Shown here one piece after another: positions 35,684-45,290 of a DNA stretch of 64,000 nucleotides (position 1 is the stretch's first letter; each line of letters starts with the position of its first letter). A model generated the notes under the pieces. The model had not been told where the DNA came from, searched no databases, and worked only from the letters and a program-made list of their open reading frames with translations. Origin of the DNA: Helianthus annuus (lineage: Eukaryota > Streptophyta > Magnoliopsida > Asterales > Asteraceae); assembly GCF_002127325.2 (NCBI RefSeq), contig NC_035436.2:30963558-31027557 (forward strand). The letters are read 5' to 3'. Position numbers and translations under genes: made by a program.

Positions 35684-38600
35684 TGAATATTTGAATGAAT
35701 GCCTTTAGAAGATCGTAATAATAAGATTATATTTTGAAAAAACTAACATGTTTGACCTGTCCTTGTTTATTTAATTTTTACATTTCACCTAAATTTGAGA
35801 TAAACACATCCATCCTAATTGACCTATTTGGAACTAAGTGAACCCCAGACTACCGCTACTGCTAGTGTATGATTAGAAGATGTAATATTTAATCCAAATT
35901 TGTTGGTTGATATCTAAGATAGCTTAGCTTGAATAAACGACATCATCAAAAGAACAGTGGTAACATTAAAATAAAGCCTAAAAACTTACATGGAAACTTA
36001 AGTTTAGAAAAATAAAAGTTGAGGAAATCCCCAGTGCTCATGACTCCAAATGCACCAAATTCCAATCCAAAAAAGCCCCTAATTTTGACGAGCTGTGTGT
36101 AGAAAAGATTAGATACAAGTGATGAAAGTAGAAATTATTAAGTAATCGATTACCTGATGACCAAAGGAAAATATAGAGCCGTTTTTTGTTCAACGAATCC
36201 AATTTCTTCAACGATCTGGTACAAGCATTTTATCGAACACCTGAGCTGCACATGCACTGCAAATATAGTAGTTTTAAAACTCAAATATTTAATTGCTAGT
36301 TATATTAAAAAAACAAAAAAACCGCTATTATCGCTACAACCCTAATAGCGAGCCTAGACCTATACGCTATGTAGTGCGCTATAGCGATCACTACGCTCGC
36401 TATTGACAACTATGGTTTATCTAGGTTATTTTCTCAGATTTGGAAATACCTATCAAACATATAATTTCCTATCAGGATTATCTCGTATGTTTTGGTCGGT
36501 TCTAGTATGGTAAAATACCCTTTAAAAGTCCCAAACTTGCGCCATACTGCATAGTGATGTTACCGAAATTGAAGTAAATTCAAAATCTAATACTATACCC
36601 ATTATGTTAGGTAGGCTATGGTACCGTACCGTTAAAAGTACCGGTACCGTACCGTTAAAAGTACCGGTACTGTACTGCATAGCGCAGACAACCGAAATTG
36701 AGTTAAAGTCAAAACCAAACACGGGTATCTTTAGTCGGTATGGTACCATTAAAAGTACCAATACCATTAAAAGAACATATAACACTGTTTTTCTAAAAAA
36801 ATGTTGAAGATTTAATCTGAAAACCAATTTTGAATGTAAGATAGATATATAAAAAGGAAATATGATTGATTAAAATATAATGTATGTTTCAGATATTTGT
36901 TCCATACTATGTTTGACTAAAACCTATAAAAAACACAATGCATTTAGCATCTATTAATACCCAGAAAAACATTTGAAACATGAAAGAATCCTTGATTCCA
37001 TGTTTGGCAACAATCACCGGTTGCAAATATAGATTAGCACGGTACCCGTTCGGTACGGAAAGTACCGGAACCAAAAAACGGGGAAAATTGGTACCGGTAC
37101 CGAATATACCGGTTCGTTACCGGTCCCTATACAGTACCGGTATTTACTTTACCCGTAAATATCGGTACCGTACCGGTACCGAAAAACGGGAAAAATAGGA
37201 ACATGTACTGGTACTGAATATACCCGGTACGGTTCGGTACCCGCACCCGGTACCAAATGCTCATCCCTAGTTTCAAAGATCGATACCAGTCCAACAAAAT
37301 CAAAATTCATATCAGATTCTTTCAATCACTGATCAAAACTGATCGTACCAAGAACTCAGATTCCCAATTCCAATATATAAACCTACCCATAATCTTGTAT
37401 AAATGTAAACCTATAAAATCAAGATATGACCTACATAAACTTGAATATTTTAGTAAAATCAAACACCCTCCAAAAAACAATCGCATAATAATTCAGAAGT
37501 TGGAGTCTTTAAGTGGATTGAGTCGCCATTAATTCAATAATCGCATAATAATTCCAATATCTAGGGTTTATCTAAGTAGCAATTAAAAATCCACACAAGA
37601 AATCTTGAAAAGAGCAAGATTTAATTCATTTGATTAACTGTTAAATTTAGGCTTGTTGAAGTGTACATCATTTGAAATTAAATTTTTGGAAAGGCATAGG
37701 ATAAAAAAGTCATGGGAAATCAAGAATCATACCATGGAATGGTGAAGCAACAAAACCCTAATATATGGAGCAGACAGGTCGATGGTTGTGTTCTTTGATT
37801 TAGACCTAGAATGGTGTATAGGGAGGTTGATATCTTTCTTCAAGTAAAACTGGATTGAAACCCTAATATGGGGAGAGGTCGGTTATGTGAAACGTGGATA
37901 ATGTATGATGGCGCGCTGGATAAAAAATTAGAAATAACCCGCTCAAATTTCACCGGTCGCAAATACGGTGGCAATTCAGCCACATCATTTTTTTTTTTCA
38001 GATGATTTGGCGACATTATTTTATAAATTATCATTTTTTCTCACGAATTTGCAATAAAAAATAAATGGTCACAGAATTTTTGACCAGTTAGCTACCATGC
38101 CATGTCAAATACGCTTAATTTACTTCGTCGTGGAAAATTGATGGCTAAATTTACTATGGTTTTTTTTGGGTAAATTTTGGTAACAATTGCCCAATTTTGT
38201 AGTAGTATGTGTAGATATTTGTTTTGCCACATCATCAAAAAATATATATTTACTTATTTTATATATATCTAATATCTACACATATTGTACATTTAAAAAT
38301 GTGTAGCCATTTAATTTGCCACGTCATTTTTAAAAAATAAAATAAATACATATTAACTTAGTTTATCTACGTATTTTTTAAAAAAAAAATTATGTGTTGG
38401 CAAACATAATCATTTACCTACACATATATTAGGTTTTTACATATGTGTAGATAATTTACCTACAAATGAAGAAAATTTGCCACATGTGTAGGTAATTTAA
38501 TATTTAATTGATTGCCAATTTTGGGGGGAAATTTTCCCACCAACACCAAGTGTGGCTAAAATCCATTACCAACACATATTAAGTGTTAATCATTTATTAA

Positions 38601-40173
38601 AATATATTATCAACCATTACCCACACATATACAAACATGTGTAGGTAAATACCCACACATTTACATGTGTAGGTAAATTATGTGTGGGTAAACACCCTAA
38701 TTTCTTGTAGTGTAAAATTGAAATTAACACAAGGTTATATAATTAAACTGTAATTATTATACCGACATTTTTACCTTTTTATTGCAAAATTGTCACCTTA
38801 AATTATTATTGATATGCAATATAAATTAAAATAAAAAAAAATCAGGTTGACAGGATTTTATCTTTGTCATCTAAAAAAACTTGAAGGGCTAATCTTTTTA
38901 TTGTTTGTGTATTGAGGTATCATTGTGTTGGTGAAACACGTTGCTTGCGAAGGAAGGATATTATAGACACTCTTTATGCTGCACTTCCACCCACCATCGT
39001 TAAGTTTAGTTGCGAACTTGAATCTATAGAATTAGACCCATTTACTACTAAACCAATTCTTAGGTTCATTGATGGAAACACAATTAGTACAAAGGTATTA
39101 AACATATGTCCATATATCAGATCAATGTTGTTGGCCAATTATGCAAGTTACTGCATGATTTCATTAAAATAACTATACTTCTTGGTTGTTGTAGGTTGTA
39201 ATTGGTTGTGATGGTGGCAAGTCGATTGTTGCTAAATTCCTTAACCTCAAGCCTACAAAGATGTTCCCGATATTTGCAGTTAGAGGCTTAACTAACTACC
39301 CACATGGTCATCCCTTCGGTCGTGAGTTTACTAGGTTTAAGAAAGATGGCATGCTTGTGGGTAGATTACCGATCGACAATAACATGATTTATTGGTTCTC
39401 TGCGCAGCCATACATTCCTAAAGGTCCTTTATCATCATGAAAACATGTCGAAAATTAAATATTATTGATCAATAATATATAGAAGTACAATGAGAATAAT
39501 TAGAAAGGAAACTTGATCAAATATAATATACTAATTATGGTATATGTTATACAATAAACCCTAACTAATATATTTTGTCTGATATATCTCACTAACATTC
39601 CCTTCAATGGTTACAATGGCTTATTTCATTTTATAACTATGATAAACAGATGAAAGAATTTGGAAAAATCCTGAGGTAATACGGCAATACACCATGGAGT
39701 TGCTAAGCAACTATCCCCAAGAAATTCAAGAAATGGCTCAAAATGTAGAGATGAACTCATTGTCTTTTACGCACTTAAGATATCGTCACCCATGGGACTT
39801 GCTAATGGGGACATTTTTCAAAGAAACGGTGGTGGTTGTTGGCGATGCTATGCATGTCATGGGTCCCTTTTTGGGACAAGGTGGGTCTGCAGCTCTAGAA
39901 GACGCGGTTGTATTAGCTAGAAATATGGCTCAAGTAGGTTTAAACCATGTTGAGAGCGGAAGTAAAGTCATTGTCCATAGAGTTGGGAAAGCATTTGACC
40001 AGTTTGTAAGACAACGAAGGATCAGAGTAGTTCGACTATCACTGCAAGCTTACCTTATTGGCACGTTGTTGGTTTCTTCTTCGCGTCTAAAGAGGATATT
40101 ATGGATCATGTTATTATTTCTTCTATTTCCAAACCAGAATAGTCATATGGATTATGATTGTGGTGATCTTTGA
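28124..40173 (+). CDS. FAD-dependent monooxygenase, MO1/CTF2-like (gene A)
   Basis: Five exons joined by GT-AG introns: 28124-28341, 30931-30978, 38917-39094, 39195-39423, 39650-40173. Phases close exactly and give 398 residues. Exon 1 has the Rossmann dinucleotide motif [21 protein letters not shown], ending in an acidic-type VVMERSE strand. Exon 4 opens [10 protein letters not shown], the second conserved FAD/NADH-side motif of class A flavoprotein monooxygenases. Exon 5 has [19 protein letters not shown] followed by ALEDAVVLA, the FAD ribityl-contact motif. Family members use FAD and NAD(P)H to insert one oxygen atom into an aromatic or other small substrate; the substrate here is unknown. 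There is no obvious signal peptide; a hydrophobic C-terminal stretch ([11 protein letters not shown]) could be a membrane anchor. Intron 2 is 7.9 kb because of a CACTA insertion. Splicing across it is inference. Confidence 0.85.
28740..29110. mobile_element. Palindromic MITE in intron 1 of gene A
   Basis: The left arm TTAAATGCTATTTTAGTCC (28741) pairs with GGACTAAAATGGCATTTAA at the right (29091-29109). The complementarity continues inward through TTTCATTTTTCACC and TTAACTTCAT to a loop near 28915. It is about 370 bp with no ORF. It would fold into a long hairpin within the pre-mRNA. Confidence 0.85.
29608..30145. repeat. Tandem array of about eight 66-74 bp units in intron 1 of gene A
   Basis: Units begin near 29608, 29680, 29750, 29819, 29893, 29959, 30025 and 30097. 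Each has AAAATTACATTTATTCAACC, then a small palindrome of the form CCGTGTAATACACGG, then GTTTTAAAGATAT. The palindrome resembles a Helitron terminal hairpin, so the array may have grown from a repeated Helitron 3' end. Confidence 0.8.
30185..30327. mobile_element. hAT-like MITE in intron 1 of gene A
   Basis: Ends AGGGACGGATCTAGG and (reverse complement) AGTGGCGGATCCAAG. It is flanked by GTTTTTAA on both sides (30177-30184 and 30328-30335), an 8-bp duplication. 143 bp, no ORF. Confidence 0.75.
31154..31283 (-). mobile_element. Short tRNA-like SINE in intron 2 of gene A
   Basis: Flanked by perfect 13-bp duplications TAATAATTTAGAT (31141-31153 and 31284-31296). On the minus strand the head reads GGTGGTAGTCCATTGGCA (box A-like) and TTGGGTTCAACTCC (box B-like). 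About 130 bp in total, so either a very short SINE or a truncated one. The spacing between the boxes is larger than in a tRNA, so it is not a tRNA gene. Confidence 0.75.
32267..32358. repeat. 14-bp minisatellite near the left end of the CACTA element
   Basis: About six to seven copies of a unit like GACRTGGCAKSTGA, reading GACGTGGCATCTGACATGGC onward. It sits in the subterminal region and has no coding meaning. Confidence 0.8.
32651..32873 (-). pseudogene. Captured fragment of a mitochondrial ADP/ATP carrier gene
   Basis: Translates on the minus strand to [20 protein letters not shown] then [10 protein letters not shown], a stop, and [20 protein letters not shown] through [15 protein letters not shown]. 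The RRRMMM block is the diagnostic signature of adenine nucleotide carriers, and the P-x-D-T-V-R piece is a mitochondrial carrier repeat motif. This is the C-terminal third of the protein only. The in-frame TAG inside and missing last residues make it non-functional. It is adjacent to the SMC3 fragment in the same orientation. Confidence 0.88.
32874..33030. repeat. GAGCTCGGCTCG-type low-complexity repeat
   Basis: Repeats of AGCCGAGC / GAGCTCGG forms separate the two captured gene fragments. It may mark the joint or be a small inserted repeat. Confidence 0.5.
33031..34590 (-). pseudogene. SMC3: Captured multi-exon fragment of the cohesin subunit gene SMC3
   Basis: Five minus-strand exons in colinear order with GT/AG-type borders. 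About 34432-34590 encodes QKQGRATQF and SKAARD, then a stop and [13 protein letters not shown]. 34126-34269 encodes [20 protein letters not shown]. 33827-33926 encodes [24 protein letters not shown]. 33309-33445 encodes [20 protein letters not shown] and [10 protein letters not shown]. 33031-33230 encodes [12 protein letters not shown] and [20 protein letters not shown]. Together they cover the coiled-coil end and part of the hinge domain. Introns are retained, so capture was from genomic DNA and not from a cDNA. The stop in the first exon and absence of both ATPase head halves make it a pseudogene. Antisense to gene A. Confidence 0.9.
34591..36599. other. Interior of the CACTA element without recognised genes
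   Basis: Contains a C-run followed by an AC microsatellite (about 34611-34640) and an AAT microsatellite (about 35623-35682). Several short frames (34966-35259 minus, 35308-35517 plus, 36157-36345 plus) have no recognised domain. Some could be further captured exons: the minus strand near 36045-36100 reads [20 protein letters not shown], which I could not assign. Confidence 0.5.
36600..37265. repeat. GGTACCG-type degenerate repeat block
   Basis: Many interspersed copies of TACCGGTACCG / GTACCGTTAAAAGTACCGG. They form local palindromes and generate the spurious ORFs at 36522-36827, 36604-36807 and 36980-37198. Related TACCGG-rich DNA occurs downstream of gene A (40235-40400). Confidence 0.65.
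37266..38712. other. Right part of the CACTA element
   Basis: AT-rich DNA with no supported ORF. From about 38200 the subterminal motif (TACCTACACATA and relatives) appears repeatedly up to the terminal inverted repeat. Confidence 0.6.
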
Positions 40174-40594
40174 TGCGTTCCAAGATATTTATACTTGTTT
40201 CATGAATATATTATAGTATTGGCCACTTACTAAACAACATCGGTTTCGGTACCGGTTAATATTTTTTGTTGTTTTTTTTTCTGATAACTGATACCGTAAG
40301 GCTACCGTACTGTATTGAACAAAACGGGTGCCCATATTGATATTCATTTATCAACGCAGACACATTTGTATTGTAGCGGTACTGTAACAAAATGAACCGA
40401 TATCGATCCAATGCCTACAGTCACGCACCATCACAATGCGCAGACAAATAACTTGAAATGTTAATAAAATAAATAAAGATAGATACGGATCTAGAATTTC
40501 TTTAAAAGTTAAACGTACGCAAGTTCTTACTAAAATATCAAGTTAAATAATAGATTAAGTACTACTAAAAATTAAAAAGCAAATACTTAAATTT
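40174..40594. other. Spacer downstream of gene A
   Basis: Presumed 3' UTR and flank of gene A, with TACCGG-like repeats near 40240-40320. No ORF or structured element is recognised before the SIRE-like LTR. Confidence 0.5.
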
Positions 40595-40599
40595 ATCAT

Positions 40600-41315
40600 T
40601 GTTGATAAACTTTATGTGGACGCGACTCGGTTTGGTTCGACTCGATTCGGTTAGGTTCTGCTCTAGACCGACGTCGCGACATTCCTCCGTCGTGCGCCCC
40701 AGAGTTCGACACGCGAAGCACGAGGAGACGCGAACCATTTACCGCATGACACATCACCATGACATCACCATGATGATGTCGTAGGATGAATTACATAACT
40801 TATGCATGTGAGACGAAGAGCTGGTCAACTTGCATGACGAAAAACCTTCATGATACCTGCTGTTGACGAAAGATATCATACACATTGACGAAAAACCTAC
40901 TGCACATGTGAATGACGAAAGACCATGTCTTTCGTCATGAGTCTTTCGTCGGCTGTGGACTTTCGTCGGCTGCATGTTATTTCGTCGTAGTGTTTCGTCG
41001 GCTTCTTATCTTTCGTCGGCCACAAGTATTTCGTCGAGCTGCAGGATGAAGACAGAAGGACCAGAGACACAAGTGAGCGCAAGATAGAGAGAACACACAC
41101 AACTGAGAGATCACTGGAGAGTTTAGTAAGAGTCTGATATTGTGTAGTCTTGTACCAAAAAATCTTCTGAATATATAAGTGTCAATTAATCTTTGAATCT
41201 TTGTGTCTTGTGTTTGTCTCGATCTCGGTTTGCTTACCTAGTTGGATTCCGCACAACCGGGTTTGGTCGTATCACAAGGATTAGGCGACTAGATCCTCCG
41301 CTAGTTGGACCTACA
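40600..41315 (+). repeat. 5' LTR of the SIRE-like element (716 bp)
   Basis: Contains four GACGAAA motifs (about 40833-40920) followed by seven TTTCGTC motifs (about 40930-41036), an inverted cluster. Compared with the 3' LTR it has about 55 extra bases after GGCCACAAG (about 41025-41080). Confidence 0.93.
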
Positions 41316-41317
41316 AG

Positions 41318-41334
41318 TGGAATCAGAGCCAAGG
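41318..41334 (+). promoter_or_regulatory. Primer binding site of the SIRE-like element
   Basis: TGGAATCAGAGCCAAGG, two bases after the 5' LTR. It differs from the iMet primer-site consensus TGGTATCAGAGC at one position. Confidence 0.8.
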
Positions 41335-41829
41335 CTCTCTTCCTTGTTAAAACCGAGTCGTTTTTCTTGATTTTCAGATTTTGTTCTTGAAAAAGTTATA
41401 TTTTTTCTGAAAATTGTTGAAAAATCAGTGAATATCTTGTTGTTTGCTATAAGTTTTATCAAAAAACTTGGTATATTACATGTCTACATGTTAAAGTCGG
41501 TTTTATTGAAAGTTTAAGCAAAATTTCGTGTTCGGAAAATTTCTCCGGTGAAAATTTTGGCCGGAATCATCAAGTAGTTCATCAGGATCTTCAAACTGTT
41601 CTTATTGTTCTTCATATATGTTTGTGTTTGATCTTTGTTGAAGTATTATTGAAGTGTTTGTGATTATAATATAATTGTTTGAATTTTCTGTCCAAGGCAT
41701 GATGTATGTTTGACAATAGTGTTTCATAGAGTGATGTTTGCTTGACTATTGTGCCTTAACAGCTCTTTGTGTCAGAGATAAAAAGATTTGATTTTGTCTT
41801 TCAAAATATCTAAAACAAGTTGTCTGTAC

Positions 41830-42115
41830 ACATTTGTCAAAAAAAAACTCTATCTTTTCGTCAAGATTATTATTTAAAAAAAAACCATCTTTCATCACTT
41901 TGGTCTTTGACGCATAACCAGTACTTCGACGGTGTGATCCTTCGCGAAAAACATAAATCTTTCGTCACACTTGGTCTAGACGAAAAACCATATTTTTCGT
42001 CACTTTGTCCTTTACGAAAAACCTTAGTGTTTCGTCATTTGGTCACTTACGAAAAACCCACTTCTTCGTCGGTTTGAGTCTTTCGCGAAGACCAAGTCTT
42101 TCGTGGGTCACTCTT
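41830..42115. repeat. Tandem TTTCGTC...GACGAAAAACC units in the leader
   Basis: Roughly seven imperfect copies of a 35-40 bp unit of the form CTTTCGTCACTTTGGTC followed by TAGACGAAAAACCAT. The same core motifs are concentrated in the LTR. The small ORF at 41820-42077 is this repeat read through. Confidence 0.8.
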
Positions 42116-42201
42116 ACACTTGTTAACAGAAGCTTTCAAATTTATTGTTAACAGTTTGTTTTGAGATTTTTAAGAAGGTTTTCATCATCATACATCCAAA
42201 A

Positions 42202-43478
42202 ATGAGTTTAGATTGGTGGGGTATTCCATCTAATACGGAGAGCAAGTATAGAAGCACGGGTTTATCGCCATCATGGGCCGAATCTCCCACACCGTCAAAT
42301 AACACGTATACGAGAAAGGGTTCAGCAACCGATATGTACGGAACACCACAACCAGTTGCTTCAGAGCAAAGCTATCGGTCTACTGGAGTACCATCATTTC
42401 TTGATCCAAACTACAATGGTCAAACAAAAAAGGCGTTTTATGCCAAAATTGTCAAGGATGCCAGCAATAGTGAATCCTCGGGAAATGATGACAGTTCTGA
42501 ACATGACGGTAGCTCAGTTGAAGATGTTATAAGCTCAATTGAAGATGTTACAAGCTTAGTTGAAGATGGTACAAGTTCAAGTTCAAGCAAGGATGGATCG
42601 GAATATGAATCAACAAGGGAGGTTGTTGATTCTGAGGCAAATGAGTCACTATCTGAGAGCGAATCCAGTCAGGTATGTGTCGATGAACCAAGTTCTGATA
42701 GGTATGATAGTTGTGTTGAGTTAAATGCCAAATCGTCGGATTTGCAAAGCAAATATGACGATTTGCAAAGCAAGTATGACGTGACATTTATCCACAATCA
42801 AAGTTTGATCGTGGATCTTTCGAAATGCAAAAAGGCTAACATGTTTTATGAAAACCATGAAAAAGAGTTTAAAACGATGATTGACAATTTGAGAAAAGAT
42901 AAACCGAGCTAACTAAAATGGTTTCAAGAAAACAAACTGACATAAACTGTTATATCAATCATCACGAGGTCATGCAAAAAGAGTTAGCCTGTGTAAAGTG
43001 TGAAAGTGAGGCGATCCAGCTTAAGCTAAATAGTTATTATAATTCTAGTTATGTGTTGGATCACATCATCGATGTTCAGAAAGAGAAAAAGGATGTCACG
43101 TGCATTGGATATAAAAAATGTCCACCACCGATTAGACACAATTATGACGCAATGCCTCATGAGGAAAATAAAACTCATTTTGCACAATCTGTTCCTTTAG
43201 ACATTGAAGAATTTGTAACCGGACTTGGATACAAAATGGAAGTATCATCAGATTCGGATGTGTCAGCAGATACGGATGTATCAACTACTGAACAAAATCA
43301 GGATCCTCCAGTCATTGTTGAGGATGCTGATTCTTCAGATGATGAATCCGATTATACTAACTCAGCACAGTCTGATGCGGTAATCAAAGAAGAGGACATA
43401 CCTCCTGAGAATCATATTCTATGTGATCCTCCCGCAAAACCTGCTAAGACTGTTCTGGATGAGTCCACGTCTGCGTAA
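42202..43478 (+). pseudogene. Acidic gag-side ORFs of the SIRE-like element
   Basis: The first frame starts at ATG 42202 (MSLDWWGIPSN) and runs to TAA/TAG near 42912. It is rich in Ser, Asp and Glu, with a small repeat DLQSKYDDLQSKYDV and a likely coiled-coil tail. A second frame (42918-43478) continues with GYKKCPPPIRHNYDAMP, LDIEEFVTGLGYKME and an acidic region. This resembles the C-terminal gag of SIRE-type elements. The usual N-terminal gag core domain is not seen, so the capsid part appears lost. A one-base frame change plus stop separates the two frames. Confidence 0.65.
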
Positions 43479-43655
43479 GAGTCTAAAAGTTGTGAAAGTG
43501 TGAATTTGCTTTACACGTTGATTGGATCTGATAAAATCTATTCAGACAAGGATTTCCCAATCAAGAATGTCAATCAATCCTTGATTGATAAAGTTTTTGA
43601 AGATTCTACCAGTAAGTTTTTGGGAAGTCGAGCCCAGGAGTTGTAGTAACTCAGT

Positions 43656-44153
43656 GTGCTCCTATCCCAAAATCCAAAGTTAGAAAGAAATATGGGAATC
43701 AAAAAATTGCAACCACAACACAATCAACGAAAGCAAGGTCACGCTCACCAAAGAAATGGAAAAGGCAAACAGAGCCAAAACAAGAAAAAGGTTCAGAAGG
43801 TAAACTTCGTGAAATCCCGAGGGATGGATAAAATTGAATCTTTTGAAAACAAATCCAACACAGATTTTGTTATGCAAAATAAAATTTTGAAAAGAAATAG
43901 TCAAAACAACTACACACAACACACAAACTGTTGTGATGTAGGACCAAGTACCTCAAGATCACGAAGTTCATCATCAAGCTTTTACAATTATGATACTGTC
44001 CATATCTCACCAAGGGAAAGGCAAAAGTTGATGCCCCCCATGGTAACAGTTACCATAAAAGATCTGTTTCACCAAGACAGGACCCTCGTCTTGTTAAACA
44101 ACGAGAAAAGAAACAGAAAAAACAACAAAGAAAAGAAGTTGAAAAGGCTTTAA
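43656..44153 (+). pseudogene. Basic, Lys/Gln/Asn-rich segment of the SIRE-like polyprotein
   Basis: A 165-codon frame with KQGHAHQRNGKGKQSQNKKK and a later Ser-rich stretch. It follows the acidic gag frames and precedes the protease remnant, so it probably is the nucleic-acid-binding end of gag. No zinc knuckle is visible. Confidence 0.5.
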
Positions 44154-44331
44154 AACCAGAGCTTGTCCAAACACAGTCTGTTACATCAGATTTGGAAACC
44201 AAAATCAGAAATTGTTTCAAGGAGAGTTACATCAATTCCGAGTCATCGGGAAATGGATGTCACAATTCTCGATGATGACAGACGACCCAAGTCTGTGAAG
44301 GCTTGGGTCCCCCTCTCCAACTAATCTCTGA

Positions 44332-45290
44332 ATGAGTGTGCAGGATGTTCCAGGAGGAACTATTGATAGTCTTAGGATTGTTGATAGTGGAGCGTCCATG
44401 CACAAGATCGGCGACATAAGGCTCCGAAATATTGTTACATCTAGGAGAATATTGTTGCCGTTGATAGAGAGAAAGGAAAAAGAAAAGAAGATTAAAATTC
44501 CGATGAAGGAATGATGGTGAAAGAATGTGGTTGAATGAAGTTGAAAAATTCGACAAGTTGAAAAATGTGCCAAAATTTTGTTGTTATGGTTTTTGATCGG
44601 GTCGACAGGAAAGATTCCAATGAAAAGTACGCGCCTGCAGCACGTCTGAAGCCTTTTGAAGATTCATGGATTTTTCTTCCACAAGAAGTTCAAAGTCCAC
44701 AAGATGAACGTGTAGGGTACTTTTCTCTACGGTGTGATTGAAGAAAATGTGTTTGTTGAACAAACTACACCGGGTGTGCGGATACCTTGGAGTGGATTGA
44801 ACAACCGCACACTACTTCTAAAGGAGAAAGATGAAGACCTTTGCTGGTGCAAAAGAATGTGGAAGACATCATGTATGGATTGTCCAATGATGATGTGTAC
44901 AAGCTTTCCCAAATGCTCTATTTGCCACTTACGAGCCGGACCCGGAGGTTTATCATCTTGTTGCTATGAAGAGATTTTTGAGTTAATTGAGGCAGCTGGA
45001 AAATCGACCTTGAAATCCACATCGGGTGGATATCCAGTTTGGGAGAGCACTCAGATTGCTGCCAATGCACGAAGAAGTTGCAGGATTACGGTTTTAAATT
45101 TCTAATCTCTCCTAGTCTTGTCGATATCTAAACTGCTTTATGATTTATTAACATCTCGTATAAGCACTCCTTGACCAAACACGTTGATTTCGAATATCAC
45201 CTCACACGTGATCGTTTCAATATGAAACTCGTTGATGTTGTTTTGGTCCACACCGATTACCAAAGTGCCAACTCATTTTTCTAAAATTCG
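44332..45290 (+). pseudogene. Protease and scrambled RT-RNase H remnants
   Basis: 44332-44514 has RIVDSGASMHKIGDIRL, the aspartic protease site (DSGAS). Between 44620 and 45290 short pieces in shifting frames recall copia RT and RNase H: EKYAPAARL, VIEENVFVEQTTPG, DIMYGLSNDDVYK, LQDYGFKFLISPSLVDI and KLVDVVLVHTDYQSA. Integrase and the catalytic YVDD region are absent. The pieces are in native order but joined by deletions and stops. Confidence 0.6.

Larger units (their letters stand above)
32014..38712. mobile_element. CACTA transposon carrying captured host-gene fragments (Pack-CACTA)
   Basis: Ends are CACTACAAGAAATTTAG (32014) and CTAATTTCTTGTAGTG (to 38712), flanked by the 3-bp duplication TAA (32011-32013 and 38713-38715). 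Both subterminal regions hold many copies of a motif like TACCTACACATA / TATGTGTAGGTA, the usual binding-site clusters of CACTA transposase. No transposase gene was recognised in its 6.7 kb. Instead it contains antisense fragments of an ADP/ATP carrier gene and of SMC3. It lies in intron 2 of gene A, so both captured fragments run opposite to the host gene. Confidence 0.93.

Noticed and set aside
36522..37198. Several ORFs rich in Y, R, T and G
   Set aside because: Produced by the TACCGGTACCG repeat block inside the CACTA element.
40754..40975. Minus-strand ORF repeated at 47290-47511
   Set aside because: Appears twice only because it lies in both LTRs of the SIRE-like element; no recognised domain.
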